Assembly (NCBI GenBank): GCA_019233755.1 | Contig: JAFAMD010000032.1 | Span: forward strand, 22,341-86,340 | DNA from: Acidobacteriaceae bacterium | GTDB lineage: Bacteria > Acidobacteriota > Terriglobia > Bryobacterales > Bryobacteraceae | Direction: 5' to 3' | Length of the DNA: 64,000 bases | Shown: one piece after another, positions 18,626-28,402 of the stretch | Numbering within the stretch: the stretch's first letter is position 1 | How the letters are laid out: every line of letters starts with the position of its first letter | Notes under the pieces: generated by a model | Database searches by the model: none | What the model was told of the DNA's origin: nothing | What the model saw: the letters and a program-made list of their open reading frames with translations, nothing else | Made by a program: the position numbers and the translations under genes

Positions 18626-19830
18626 TTTGCAAAGGCATTCTCTTTCTCGCGCTGGCGGGGTCGGCTCTCGCGCAGGATCTTTCGGGCCTAATGGCGGAAA
18701 GTTTTCAGGCGCACCAATCGTCCGATCCCGACTATCAGAACGGCTTGCGGCAGCTCGATGCGCGTCAATGGGATCAGGCCATCTCGTCATTCGATGCCGC
18801 GGCATCTCGCAAAGGGTCCGCGGCGGATGCGGCCCTTTACTGGAAAGCCTATGCGGAGAACAAGGCGGGGCGCCGGGAAGAAGCTCTTGATACCGTCGCG
18901 GAACTGAGGGACGAGTATCCTTCGAGCCGCTGGATCAAAGACGCGAAGGCCCTTGAAGTGGAAGTGCGCGCACAAGCGGGTGCGCCTGTTAACCCGAGCT
19001 CTGAGCCAGACGAGGATTTGAAGCTCATCGCGCTCAATAGCCTGATGCAATCCGATCCCAACCAGGCGCTGCCCATTCTGCAGAAGCTGCTTGCGAGCAA
19101 CAACTCCCCGAAGGTTAAGGATCGCGCTTTGTTTGTTCTTACTCAGAGCGGTTCACCGGAAGCTAGCAAGATCCTGAGCCAGGTGGCTCGCGGATCTTCG
19201 TACCCGGACCTCCAGTTGAAGGCCATCCGGTACATGGGCATGATGGGGAGCGACGAATCGCGGAAAGAGCTGGCATCCATCTATAGCTCATCTTCAGATG
19301 AGCATGTAAAGCGGGCGATTTTGCAAGGTTTCATGATGTCGGGCTCGCGGTCTTTCCTGCTCAATGCGGCAAAGACCGAAAAGGATCCGGCCCTGCGGCG
19401 CGACGCCATCCACAACCTGGCCATGAGCGGCGGACAGGACGAGTTGTGGCAGCTCTACCAGAGCAGCGCATCACCCGACGACAAAAAAGAGATTCTGCAG
19501 TCGATGTTCCTCGGCGGCAATTCGTCGAGGCTGGTCGAAATCGCACGGAGCGAGAAGGACCCGGCCTTGCGCGTTGCAGCGATCAAGTCCCTGGGCCTGA
19601 TGGGGAGCAACGGCCGCGGAGACGTTCTGGTCTCTATCTATCAATCCGATTCGAATACGGATGTTCGCAAAGCGGTTCTGAACTCTTTGTTTCTTCAGCA
19701 GAACGGCAAAGCGCTGGTGGAGCTAGCGCGCGCCGAGAAGGATCCGCACATGAAGGAAGAGATCGTTCAGAAAATGGCGCTGGTTCATACCAAGGAAACC
19801 ACCGAATACATGATGGAGGTCCTGAAATGA
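18622..19830 (+). CDS. secreted TPR/HEAT-repeat protein
   Basis: This is a 402-residue protein. A short signal peptide (ending near SALAQ, residue 18) is followed by a TPR-like stretch, RQLDARQWDQAISSFDAAA, and then many HEAT-like repeats from residue 150 to the end. The repeats share units such as EKDPALRRDAI and DVRKAVLNSL. It probably forms a periplasmic solenoid for protein binding. ATG 18622 overlaps the anti-sigma stop, and the next gene begins in this gene's stop, so the four genes are translated as a chain. The link to the sigma pathway is inferred from this overlap. Confidence 0.82.
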   Translation: MICKGILFLALAGSALAQDLSGLMAESFQAHQSSDPDYQNGLRQLDARQWDQAISSFDAAASRKGSAADAALYWKAYAENKAGRREEALDTVAELRDEYPSSRWIKDAKALEVEVRAQAGAPVNPSSEPDEDLKLIALNSLMQSDPNQALPILQKLLASNNSPKVKDRALFVLTQSGSPEASKILSQVARGSSYPDLQLKAIRYMGMMGSDESRKELASIYSSSSDEHVKRAILQGFMMSGSRSFLLNAAKTEKDPALRRDAIHNLAMSGGQDELWQLYQSSASPDDKKEILQSMFLGGNSSRLVEIARSEKDPALRVAAIKSLGLMGSNGRGDVLVSIYQSDSNTDVRKAVLNSLFLQQNGKALVELARAEKDPHMKEEIVQKMALVHTKETTEYMMEVLK

Positions 19831-20849
19831 GAGTGGTTCCGCTCCTTCTATTCATTTCTGCCGCATTCGCGCAAAGCTGGCAGCCGAACGTCACGAATGC
19901 AAAGTTCGAGAGTCGGGCGTACTCGGGTGACCTGAGAGCTCAAATCCAGGCGTCGGCGGCAACCACTTGGTTCGGCTATGCCGTGAAATCAGTCCGAAAC
20001 AACAACGATGACGGCTGCTGGAATAGCCCCGACGGCCGCTGGCTTGAGGATGAGAAAAAGGGCGGCTGGCCGGCGGCGAAGCCAAGCCGGCCGGTGGCGC
20101 TCGAGGGAACGGATGCCATCGCGATCCTGTTTCGAGTTGACAACAACAGAGTAGAGAAGATCCGCGTGTTCCCGATATCGTGTCCGGTGGATGCCGGCGG
20201 CCTCCCATTCGTGTGGCTGACGGCGGTTCCGGCTCATGCAAGCCTTGCATATTTGCAGACATTCGCCACACAAAGCACCGATCAAATCGCCGATGCGGCT
20301 ATCTTTGCTATCGCGCAACACGACGGGCCGGAAGCAGACAGCACACTCGAACAGTTGACGCGCCCAACGCAGCCCGAACGGACCCGCGAGAAGTCGACCT
20401 TCTGGCTGGGTGCCAGCCGGGGCGCGCGAGGCCTTGCGATTCTGAAGCAAATACTCCAAACAGACCCGAGCGACCACGTGCGCGATAAAGCCGTTTTCGC
20501 TCTTTCCATCAGCAAGCAGCCTGAAGGGTTGGATTTTCTGATTCACGCCGCCAACAGCGATCCATCTGCACATGTTCGTGGGCAAGCCTTATTCTGGCTG
20601 GCGCAGAAGGCGGGCAAGCGGGCTTCCGACGCCATTACAAACGCCATCGAGAATGATCCCGATACGGAAGTGAAGAAGAAGGCCGTTTTCGCGCTTTCTC
20701 AGTTGCCGAAAGACGATGGAGTTCCCAAATTGATCGAGGTCGCACGCACCCAGAGGAATCCGGAGGTTCGCAAGCAGGCGTTCTTCTGGCTCGGGCAATC
20801 ACAGGATCCGCGAGCGCTTGCCTTTATTGAGCAAGTGCTGACCAAGTAA
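19827..20849 (+). CDS. secreted HEAT-repeat protein
   Basis: This is a 340-residue protein with a cleavable signal (RVVPLLLFISAAFAQS). An N-terminal globular part carries NNNDDGCWNSPDGRW and is Trp/Cys-containing. From residue 180 a HEAT solenoid follows with repeats such as RDKAVFALSISKQ and RKQAFFWLGQSQD. ATG 19827 shares an ATGA with the previous gene; a much longer in-frame extension runs inside that gene and was rejected. It is the last gene of the sigma operon and ends before a 67-base stretch convergent with the selenoprotein gene. A scaffold or ligand-sensing role in the periplasm is inference. Confidence 0.82.
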   Translation: MRVVPLLLFISAAFAQSWQPNVTNAKFESRAYSGDLRAQIQASAATTWFGYAVKSVRNNNDDGCWNSPDGRWLEDEKKGGWPAAKPSRPVALEGTDAIAILFRVDNNRVEKIRVFPISCPVDAGGLPFVWLTAVPAHASLAYLQTFATQSTDQIADAAIFAIAQHDGPEADSTLEQLTRPTQPERTREKSTFWLGASRGARGLAILKQILQTDPSDHVRDKAVFALSISKQPEGLDFLIHAANSDPSAHVRGQALFWLAQKAGKRASDAITNAIENDPDTEVKKKAVFALSQLPKDDGVPKLIEVARTQRNPEVRKQAFFWLGQSQDPRALAFIEQVLTK

Positions 20850-20916
20850 GAGCAGAGGTCCAAATTCCTCGGGATTCAGATCCGGGCATGCATCAATTCT
20901 CCCCGCTGTCGTTTGC

Positions 20917-21669
20917 CTATGGTACGCGAAGTAGGGCGATAGCTGCGGCTAGTTGTTTGGGTTCGAAGCCGAAGGGCCCGGCTGCGCTCTTGAACTGGAT
21001 CCGTCCATTTGCATCGATGAGATAAAGCCGGTCCGGCCACGCAGTGTAGTCCTGCTCCACCCTGTTGTCGATCGAGTCGATCAAAGCCGGCATTTCAATA
21101 TGGAGCTTGCGGACGCATGAATTCGCGACAGCCTCGCGATCCTGGCTGGTGGCTGGATTGCGGAAGAGCACTCCCTCTTTGACGTTGCTCTGCATCTGCC
21201 AAAGATCAGTGGGGTGCGCTTCCGAGATGTAAACCACGTAGAAGGCGACGCTATCGCGATATTTCCGGTAAAGATTGTTGAGCGCGGGAACCTCCCGGCG
21301 AAATGGCGGTCAAGTGTAGCTGCCGAAAACAAGAACCACCGGCTTCACGCCGCGAAACGATGAGAGCGTCACCTGCTGCGAGTGATCCAGCAACGGTAGC
21401 GTGAAATCGGGAGCCGGATCGCCGGGGCTGAGATGCCCCGCACGCGCGGACTTCCACATCGTTTCGAACGGAAATAACAGGAAAGGAATCGGTCCGGCGT
21501 GCATCATTACTCGCGAGAATTTCTCGGGCGGCTGGTGCATCGCGTGGTCGAAGAATGCAAACCCTGACGCATAGAGCAACGCCAGACAAGCGGCGGCGGA
21601 GAGAAGGCGGCGGTTCCGCTTACGCTTCTTTTCACGCGCGGCTCCGATGCTTGGCAAAGCAGTTTCCAT
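20917..21669 (-). CDS. deiodinase-family selenoprotein (in-frame TGA = selenocysteine)
   Basis: This reads as one 250-residue protein with TGA at 21310-21312 decoded as Sec, residue 120. A basic N-terminus and one membrane helix (residues about 22-40) anchor a thioredoxin-fold domain. The active site reads VFGSYT-U-PPFR, the layout of iodothyronine deiodinases (GSCT-U-PPF). After the TGA the same frame continues with the family segments VYISEAHPTDLW (Glu and His kept), PDRLYLID and GPFGFEP up to a true stop at 20917. It should be a redox enzyme facing outward; the substrate is unknown and need not be an iodinated compound. The gene follows mtnC by 36 bases and may be cotranscribed. Read without Sec it would end after 119 residues with no active site. 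No sel genes lie in the window. Confidence 0.85.
21283..21312 (-). promoter_or_regulatory. candidate bacterial SECIS hairpin after the TGA codon
   Basis: On the minus strand the mRNA directly after UGA can fold CGGGA (21297-21293) against UCCCG (21289-21285) with the loop GGU (21292-21290). Two more pairs form below a one-base bulge. The loop begins 18 bases after the UGA, close to the distance of the GGU loop in the E. coli fdhF element. Bacterial SelB recognises such a short hairpin with a GU-containing loop. The fold was made by eye and is constrained by the coding sequence, so stability needs calculation. Confidence 0.65.
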
Positions 21670-21705
21670 TTGTATGCTCTAGCGTACTAAATCAACCAAT
21701 AAACG

Positions 21706-22443
21706 TCACGAAAGCTCATCGAAAGAACGAATAATTCGGTGAGAGTGAGGTTTGGTTATGTCCGCATTGCCTGCTCTCACGCACACCACGGTTGTAAGTC
21801 CGGCATCCCGCGCGGCATCGAGTTCCTCCAAAACATCCGAGATGAATAAGATATCACCGGGCGCGGTTTTCAACTGGCGCGCGATAGCCGAGTAACTTTC
21901 CGCTTCCCGCTTGCCGCCGGTTCGTGTATCGAAGTAAGCAGAAATGAACCCGGTAAGATCGCCTCGATTACTGTGACGGAACAGTTGCTGCTGCGCGAGG
22001 GCGCTGCCGGATGAGTAGATAGCGGTCTGCCGGCCGGCTTCGCGCCAGCGCGAAAGAGCCGGCGGTACATCGGCGAAAACCTCGCTGCGCAGTTCGCCGG
22101 TCTCGAATCCGCGTTCCCAGACGAGACCCTGAATCGTCTTGAGCGGCGTGAGTTTGCGATCGCGGTCCATGAGCCACCTGTAATAGTCAATGACCGTTGC
22201 TATTTCGAGCTCCGGCGTCCTTCTCTGAAGCCGTGGAGCTCCCTCGCTCTGGTCCATTTCGTTCTGCTTCCAAAGCTGCTCGCGCACGGAGCGCAGCGAT
22301 TCGTCATCCCAAAGCTCGCGGATCAGCGACGGCCCGTGATCGCGGGCGTAGGGAAAGAGCGTTTCGTACACGAAACGGATCGGGGTAGTTGTTCCCTCGA
22401 TGTCGAGGAGAACCGCAGAAGAGCTTACTTCACTCCGGGCCAA
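21706..22443 (-). CDS. mtnC: acireductone synthase (enolase-phosphatase E1)
   Basis: This HAD-family enzyme of the methionine salvage pathway converts 2,3-diketo-5-methylthiopentyl-1-phosphate to acireductone. The nucleophile motif is VLLDIEGTTTPI, with later SSGSALAQQQLF and the metal motif FISDVLEELDAA near the C-terminus. It has about 245 residues from the chosen start. No ATG lies near the conserved start; TTG 22443 follows AAGGTGA and gives an overlap of 19 bases with mtnD, while ATG 22491 would overlap more. It is the third gene of the mtnB-mtnD-mtnC run. Confidence 0.9.
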   Translation of the reverse strand: MARSEVSSSAVLLDIEGTTTPIRFVYETLFPYARDHGPSLIRELWDDESLRSVREQLWKQNEMDQSEGAPRLQRRTPELEIATVIDYYRWLMDRDRKLTPLKTIQGLVWERGFETGELRSEVFADVPPALSRWREAGRQTAIYSSGSALAQQQLFRHSNRGDLTGFISAYFDTRTGGKREAESYSAIARQLKTAPGDILFISDVLEELDAARDAGLTTVVCVRAGNADITKPHSHRIIRSFDELS

Positions 22444-23021
22444 GGAATCGCAGTCACCTTCTCCGGCGGCAGATGACTTTGGCCGAAGCACACCGGCTCA
22501 AATTGCTTCTCGAGCTCGCTCTCCGTGTAGTACGGAGTCCAGCCCGCCGGATCCTGAAAAAACCGGATCGCTTTGATCTCGCGTTCGCCGCACAGGTCAA
22601 ACCAGTGCAGAGTTCCGCGGGGTACTCGAATCATGTCGCCGGGTTCCACTTCGAGTGCCATCACAGGACCATTCTGCGGGTGGACGTGATACAGCCCGCG
22701 GCCGTGAACGGTGAAGCGAACCTCATCCTCATCGTGCCAGTGCTCGGTGCTGAACTTGGAGAGCATGGCATCCAGACCGGGCGTGGAGGAATTGACGTTG
22801 ATCACATCCACTTTGCGGTAGCCGCCCTGGTGTTTGACTCTTTCAATTCGCTCCGCGTAGGCGGAAAGAATCGCATCGGCGTCCGAGTTCTGATCGATCT
22901 GCGGCGCAAGATCCCAATGCTCGTACTCGATACCGGTGCTGGCGAGGTGCTGCCGGATCTCTCGCTCGTCGCGGATGGTTCGGCTCTCTTCGATAATCGT
23001 CAGCACAGCCAATGCGTTCAC
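22425..23021 (-). CDS. mtnD: acireductone dioxygenase
   Basis: This cupin dioxygenase of the methionine salvage pathway oxidises acireductone to the 2-keto acid precursor of methionine and formate (iron form), or to off-pathway products (nickel form). The metal ligands are in HWHDEDEVRF and the fourth in TLHWF. It has about 198 residues from GTG 23021, which overlaps the mtnB stop as GTGA; TTG 23012 or GTG 23006 would sit better behind the GGGAGG. A long upstream extension in this frame lies inside mtnB and was dropped. Confidence 0.92.
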   Translation of the reverse strand: MNALAVLTIIEESRTIRDEREIRQHLASTGIEYEHWDLAPQIDQNSDADAILSAYAERIERVKHQGGYRKVDVINVNSSTPGLDAMLSKFSTEHWHDEDEVRFTVHGRGLYHVHPQNGPVMALEVEPGDMIRVPRGTLHWFDLCGEREIKAIRFFQDPAGWTPYYTESELEKQFEPVCFGQSHLPPEKVTAIPWPGVK

Positions 23022-23647
23022 CCTCCCGCTGCCAGGCGCTGCCGCGCCACAACTTCGAACAGAAACTCGAGAATCTCTACGTGTCGCCGGGCTTCGAAGA
23101 TGTCTTTCCCCCAAGTGTACAGCCCATGGCGCCGCATCAAGAACCCGTGGATTCTCGGGCTGCTTACGATTATGCTCGCAATCTCCGCCGCAAGGAGCGA
23201 ATAATTCTGGGTGTTTTCCAGAATGGGCAGCCACTCGGTGTGTTCATGCGTGACAACTCCTGCCAGGCCTTTCAGCATCTCGTACCCTTCAATGGCAAAG
23301 CCGCCGCTAGCCGCATGCAGGTCTGAGAGGAGCGTCGCCCAGACGGAATGTGTGTGCAAGACCGCGCCGGCACGTGCGGACTGCGCGATGGCGACATGCA
23401 GAAGAGTTTCGGCGGAAGGCTTGCCTGCTCCTTTGAGGACATTGCCGGATTCGTCCACAATCAGAAAATCCTCTGCACCGAGTTCGCCCTTATGTAGCCC
23501 ACTCGTGGTGATTGCCAACTGCAGCGGTTCCCGGCTTAGAACAGCGCTGAAGTTACCCGCGGTTCCAAGAACCCAGCCGCGTTCATAAAACGATCTGCCC
23601 GCCTCGGCTAAGGCCGTTGCCGCCGACCGAAAATCGTACGAATGCAT
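23018..23647 (-). CDS. mtnB: methylthioribulose-1-phosphate dehydratase
   Basis: This 209-residue class II aldolase/adducin-fold enzyme dehydrates methylthioribulose-1-phosphate in methionine salvage. Visible motifs are GTAGNFSAV near the N-terminus, the metal motif HTHSVWATLL and a second His in RRHGLYTWG. It is the first gene of the mtnB-mtnD-mtnC unit on the minus strand. mtnA and mtnK or mtnP are not in the window, so the front of the pathway is encoded elsewhere. The upstream region holds a structured element (23681-23749). Confidence 0.92.
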   Translation of the reverse strand: MHSYDFRSAATALAEAGRSFYERGWVLGTAGNFSAVLSREPLQLAITTSGLHKGELGAEDFLIVDESGNVLKGAGKPSAETLLHVAIAQSARAGAVLHTHSVWATLLSDLHAASGGFAIEGYEMLKGLAGVVTHEHTEWLPILENTQNYSLLAAEIASIIVSSPRIHGFLMRRHGLYTWGKDIFEARRHVEILEFLFEVVARQRLAAGG

Positions 23648-23680
23648 TGCGCAGTTTTTACGAGACCGCCTTCGATAAAT

Positions 23681-23749
23681 TGGGACTCAATATTTCCCCC
23701 AGTGCTGCAATTTCAGCGGCGGCTAAGTAGTGCAGGGGCTGAAGTCCCA
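23681..23749. repeat. structured intergenic element upstream of mtnB
   Basis: The arms TGGGACT (23681-23687) and AGTCCCA (23743-23749) form a perfect outer stem. Inside, CCCC (23697-23700) and GGGG (23735-23738) can pair, and GCTG/CAGC forms a small hairpin. The right end, GGGGCTGAAGTCCC, is itself a near-palindrome of the kind found in dispersed intergenic repeats. On the minus strand the element would be in the mtnB leader. It does not match the SAM or SAH riboswitch cores that I know, so I call it a repeat-like or leader structure. Confidence 0.45.
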
Positions 23750-23882
23750 GTAATTTGATAGGAGTTAAGTGAAATAATTTCAATAATTTGCGCTTGTATT
23801 CCGCCTTCAGGAGCGGTAAGAAAGAAAAGAAGGCCGCAGCGATCCGCGCGGCTTACAGACACGGGAGGAGAAAAGGAAGCTC

Positions 23883-24233
23883 ATGATGGCTACTGAGAAC
23901 CCCAAGATGATGGAATGCGTGCAAGCCTGCATGGATTGTCATCGCTCATGCACGGAAATGCAGATGAAATGTCTGGAAACGGGCGGCTGCGATTCCAAAA
24001 TGATGAAAATGATGATGGATTGCGCCGAGATGTGCCGGATGTGCGCCGATTTCATGATGCGCGGCTCCGACATGGCTATGCGGATGTGCCAGATGTGTTC
24101 GGAAATGTGCAACACCTGCGCCTCGATGTGCGAAAGCATGGCAAAGGGCGATGCCATGATGATGGGATGCGCCACGGCCTGCCGCAAGTGCGCTACGATG
24201 TGCGGCCAGATGGCAAAGGCTCAGGCCGCGTAG
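23883..24233 (+). CDS. four-helix-bundle copper-storage protein (Csp-like, DUF326)
   Basis: This 116-residue protein is very rich in Cys and Met. The Cys-x2/3-Cys repeats (CVQACMDCHRSC, CAEMCRMC, CQMCSEMCNTCASMC, CATACRKCATMC) line the inside of a predicted four-helix bundle, as in Csp copper-storage proteins that bind many Cu(I) ions. No signal peptide is seen, so a cytosolic Csp3-like form is likely. ATG 23883 or the next ATG 23886 follows AGGAGAAAAGGAAG. It is convergent with a 112-residue orphan gene, with only four bases between the stops. Confidence 0.9.
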   Translation: MMATENPKMMECVQACMDCHRSCTEMQMKCLETGGCDSKMMKMMMDCAEMCRMCADFMMRGSDMAMRMCQMCSEMCNTCASMCESMAKGDAMMMGCATACRKCATMCGQMAKAQAA

Positions 24234-24237
24234 CCTT

Positions 24238-24576
24238 TTAACGGTCTGCGGTTGCGCTCGCAACGTTGCGGCGCACAATCTTCAGCTCGGGGTCGAAGAA
24301 TAGCTCTCCGGCCTCCAATTCTGAACCGGCGGCCAGATCCGCTTCGAGTTGCACCTGAAATTCGCGAAGTGCTCGCGCGATACGTATTTCTTCGAGATAG
24401 AGTCGTAAGCCCTCAGCCAGCCGGTCCTGGGTAATCGGTGCTCGGTCGTTCTGCGGCTTCGAACTTGGCTTGGGACGCGACTTCTTGAAGTCAATGACCA
24501 CCGCAGGCTGCCTTAATCGGGATCGCTGCTTCGCGGCAGGTGCCACAATCTCTCGCTTTGGTAACGACACCACCAT
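24238..24576 (-). CDS. hypothetical basic protein
   Basis: This is a 112-residue soluble protein. The N-terminal half is basic and disordered in appearance (many Lys/Arg/Pro, KKSRPKPSSKPQ). The C-terminal half is acidic and helical (LRLYLEEIRIARALREF). No known domain is recognised. ATG 24576 follows GGAGATTTCAAC, a good ribosome site. It has one of the best-matching sigma-70 promoters in the window (24642-24670), so it is probably well expressed. Confidence 0.65.
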   Translation of the reverse strand: MVVSLPKREIVAPAAKQRSRLRQPAVVIDFKKSRPKPSSKPQNDRAPITQDRLAEGLRLYLEEIRIARALREFQVQLEADLAAGSELEAGELFFDPELKIVRRNVASATADR

Positions 24577-24641
24577 GTTGAAATCTCCTGACCGCGATTT
24601 CCGCTGGTCGTTGCAAACGCGGAAAGTCTGCTTCTAGATAG

Positions 24642-24670
24642 AGTATAGGTAGATTAGCGCTGGGTGTCAA
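24642..24670 (-). promoter_or_regulatory. near-consensus sigma-70 promoter of the 112-residue orphan
   Basis: On the minus strand TTGACA (24670-24665) and TATACT (24647-24642) are 17 bases apart, matching 11 of 12 consensus positions. The expected start of transcription is about 24635, giving a leader of about 58 bases before the ATG at 24576. Confidence 0.75.
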
Positions 24671-24718
24671 GTATCGGGCCATGCCCGTCAGTGGCGAAGA
24701 GAGGTGTTGCAGTCGCGG

Positions 24719-26764
<2,046 letters not shown>

Positions 26765-27083
26765 CGACTTGCTCCTCTGAAAAGCGACGGTGTTGTTAGA
26801 TTAAAAGCCAGTCTATCAGCGCTCTGCCGTCCTCGTAAACGTATCAGCCCGGTGCTGCCAGCCTTAATAGCGGACGAATTCAGATGTCCTCTTGGAAACG
26901 GGGGCTGACGCCCACGGTTTCCCCCGCAAAGTTCCCTCAAAAACAGCGCCCTCTAACGCACGATTAAATCCCAGTTTCGGACACTGACTCGTTCTATAAA
27001 CGCGAGATTCCCCTAATAGAATGAGTGCGTTAGAGCCGGTTACAACCGTGGCTCCTGAAGTGCAGTTCACAAGATGATTATCG
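26765..27083. other. intergenic region with inverted repeat
   Basis: This stretch between the divergent hybrid kinase and the efflux-adaptor gene holds no credible gene. An 11-base inverted repeat with one G-U pair, ACTCGTTCTAT (26987-26997) and ATAGAATGAGT (27016-27026), lies 58 bases before the adaptor start with an 18-base spacer. It may be an operator for the NtrC-type regulator in this operon or a leader hairpin. No clear -24/-12 element was found by eye. Confidence 0.35.
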
Positions 27084-28343
27084 ATGGACGTACCTCGCGG
27101 AAAAGAAGTAGCACGCAAACGCCTTATCCGGCGCATTACCTGGATCTCTCTTGCTGTCCTCGCCGCGGGCGGTGCAACGATCGCTCTCGCCCGTCTGAAA
27201 CCGGCAGCACCCTCCGTTGACTCGAGTGGCCTGTGGCCCGGAACAGTCAAGCGAGGACCGATGGAGCGGCAGGTGCGTGGTTTGGGTGCCTTGAAACCCG
27301 AAGAGATCCACTGGATTGCAGCCGCCCAGGATTCCCGGGTAGCGACGATCGTTCGCCGCGCCGGCATCGATGAGATCAAGGCCAACGACGTCATCATGGT
27401 CCTGAGCGACCCCGATCTCGAGCTGGAAGCGGAAAAAGCCGAATGGCAGTTGAAGCAGGACGAAGCCAATCTCGCCAACCTGAAGGTCAAGCTAGAAAGC
27501 GACAAGCTGGACCAGCGGGCGACTTTTGCTGAACTGGGGTCGCAGTATACCCAGGCCAAGCTGACTGCCGATCGCGACCTCGAACTCACCCGCCTTAATC
27601 TGAAGAGCGATCTTGAATCCCGGCTCTCCGTCGATCAGGCGAACCAGTTGGGCAACCGGGTCGAACTGCAAAAGCAGCGGCTGACGATCACCGACGAGGC
27701 GATCAAAGCTCAGTTGGAGGCGCAGCGCGTGGTGGTCGAAAGTTCGCGCGCCGCCTATGAGCTGAAGAAGCGGCAGGTCGATCAGCTTACGATTCGCGCG
27801 GGCATCGATGGTGTTTTGCAGGAAGTAGATGTGGAAGTCGGCCAGCGTGTCGCTGCGGGCACCATCCTTGCCAAGGTCGCGGATCCGCGCAAACTCAAAG
27901 CCGTCCTGCAGATTGCGGAAACCCAGATGAAAGATGTCCGCATCGGGTTGGATGCCAGCGTCGATACTCGCAACGGCCTGATTCCGGGCCGCGTCATTCG
28001 TATCGACCCCGCCGCGCTGAACGGTACCGTCGGCGTAGATGTCGCGCTCCTGGGCCCGCTTCCGGAAGGCGCCCGTTCTGAGCTCAGTGTCGACGGCACC
28101 ATCGAAATCGAGCGTCTGCCCGACGTGGTCTACGTCGATCGCCCCGTATCCGGCGAACCCAATACCACCATCGGCCTGTTCAAATATGACCCGGATGGAA
28201 AAGGCGCGCAGCGTGTCAACGTCAAGTTCGGCCGCGCCTCGGTGAACACGATTGAGGTCGTAGATGGATTGAAAGTCGGCGATCGGGTCATTCTGTCCGA
28301 CATGTCGCAATACGACTCGTACCAGCGAATCCGTTTGAACTAG
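27084..28343 (+). CDS. HlyD/MFP-type efflux periplasmic adaptor
   Basis: This is a 419-residue membrane fusion protein. A basic start and one inner-membrane helix (about residues 16-37) precede a lipoyl-like half motif, a long coiled coil (about 105-230, rich in Glu/Lys/Gln), the second lipoyl half (DGVLQEVDVEVGQRVAAG) and beta-barrel/membrane-proximal domains. It should link an inner-membrane ABC transporter to an outer-membrane channel. It is the first gene of a run with two ABC ATPases and a two-component system. No TolC-like gene or permease is encoded alongside. Confidence 0.88.
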   Translation: MDVPRGKEVARKRLIRRITWISLAVLAAGGATIALARLKPAAPSVDSSGLWPGTVKRGPMERQVRGLGALKPEEIHWIAAAQDSRVATIVRRAGIDEIKANDVIMVLSDPDLELEAEKAEWQLKQDEANLANLKVKLESDKLDQRATFAELGSQYTQAKLTADRDLELTRLNLKSDLESRLSVDQANQLGNRVELQKQRLTITDEAIKAQLEAQRVVVESSRAAYELKKRQVDQLTIRAGIDGVLQEVDVEVGQRVAAGTILAKVADPRKLKAVLQIAETQMKDVRIGLDASVDTRNGLIPGRVIRIDPAALNGTVGVDVALLGPLPEGARSELSVDGTIEIERLPDVVYVDRPVSGEPNTTIGLFKYDPDGKGAQRVNVKFGRASVNTIEVVDGLKVGDRVILSDMSQYDSYQRIRLN

Positions 28344-28402
28344 ATCATTTTGCCGTACGTAATACAGTTGTTGGTTACTACATAGAGAGGACTTAAGCAG
28401 AC

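Noticed and set aside
21310..21669. A short 119-residue protein ending at TGA, with separate downstream reading frames
   Set aside because: The same frame continues with family-specific deiodinase motifs right after the TGA, and the truncated form would lack the active site; selenocysteine is the simpler reading.
23681..23749. SAM or SAH riboswitch upstream of mtnB
   Set aside because: The outer stem and inner stems do not carry the conserved cores of the SAM-I, SAM-II, SAM-IV or SAH classes that I know; kept only as a structured element.
23946..24278. His-rich minus frame over the copper-storage gene
   Set aside because: It is the mirror of Met/Cys codons in the Csp gene; the plus frame has the ribosome site and the repeat pattern.
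26864..27589. A 241-residue minus-strand frame over the adaptor gene
   Set aside because: It is antisense to the well-supported HlyD-like gene and has Ser/Arg-rich composition typical of a shadow frame.
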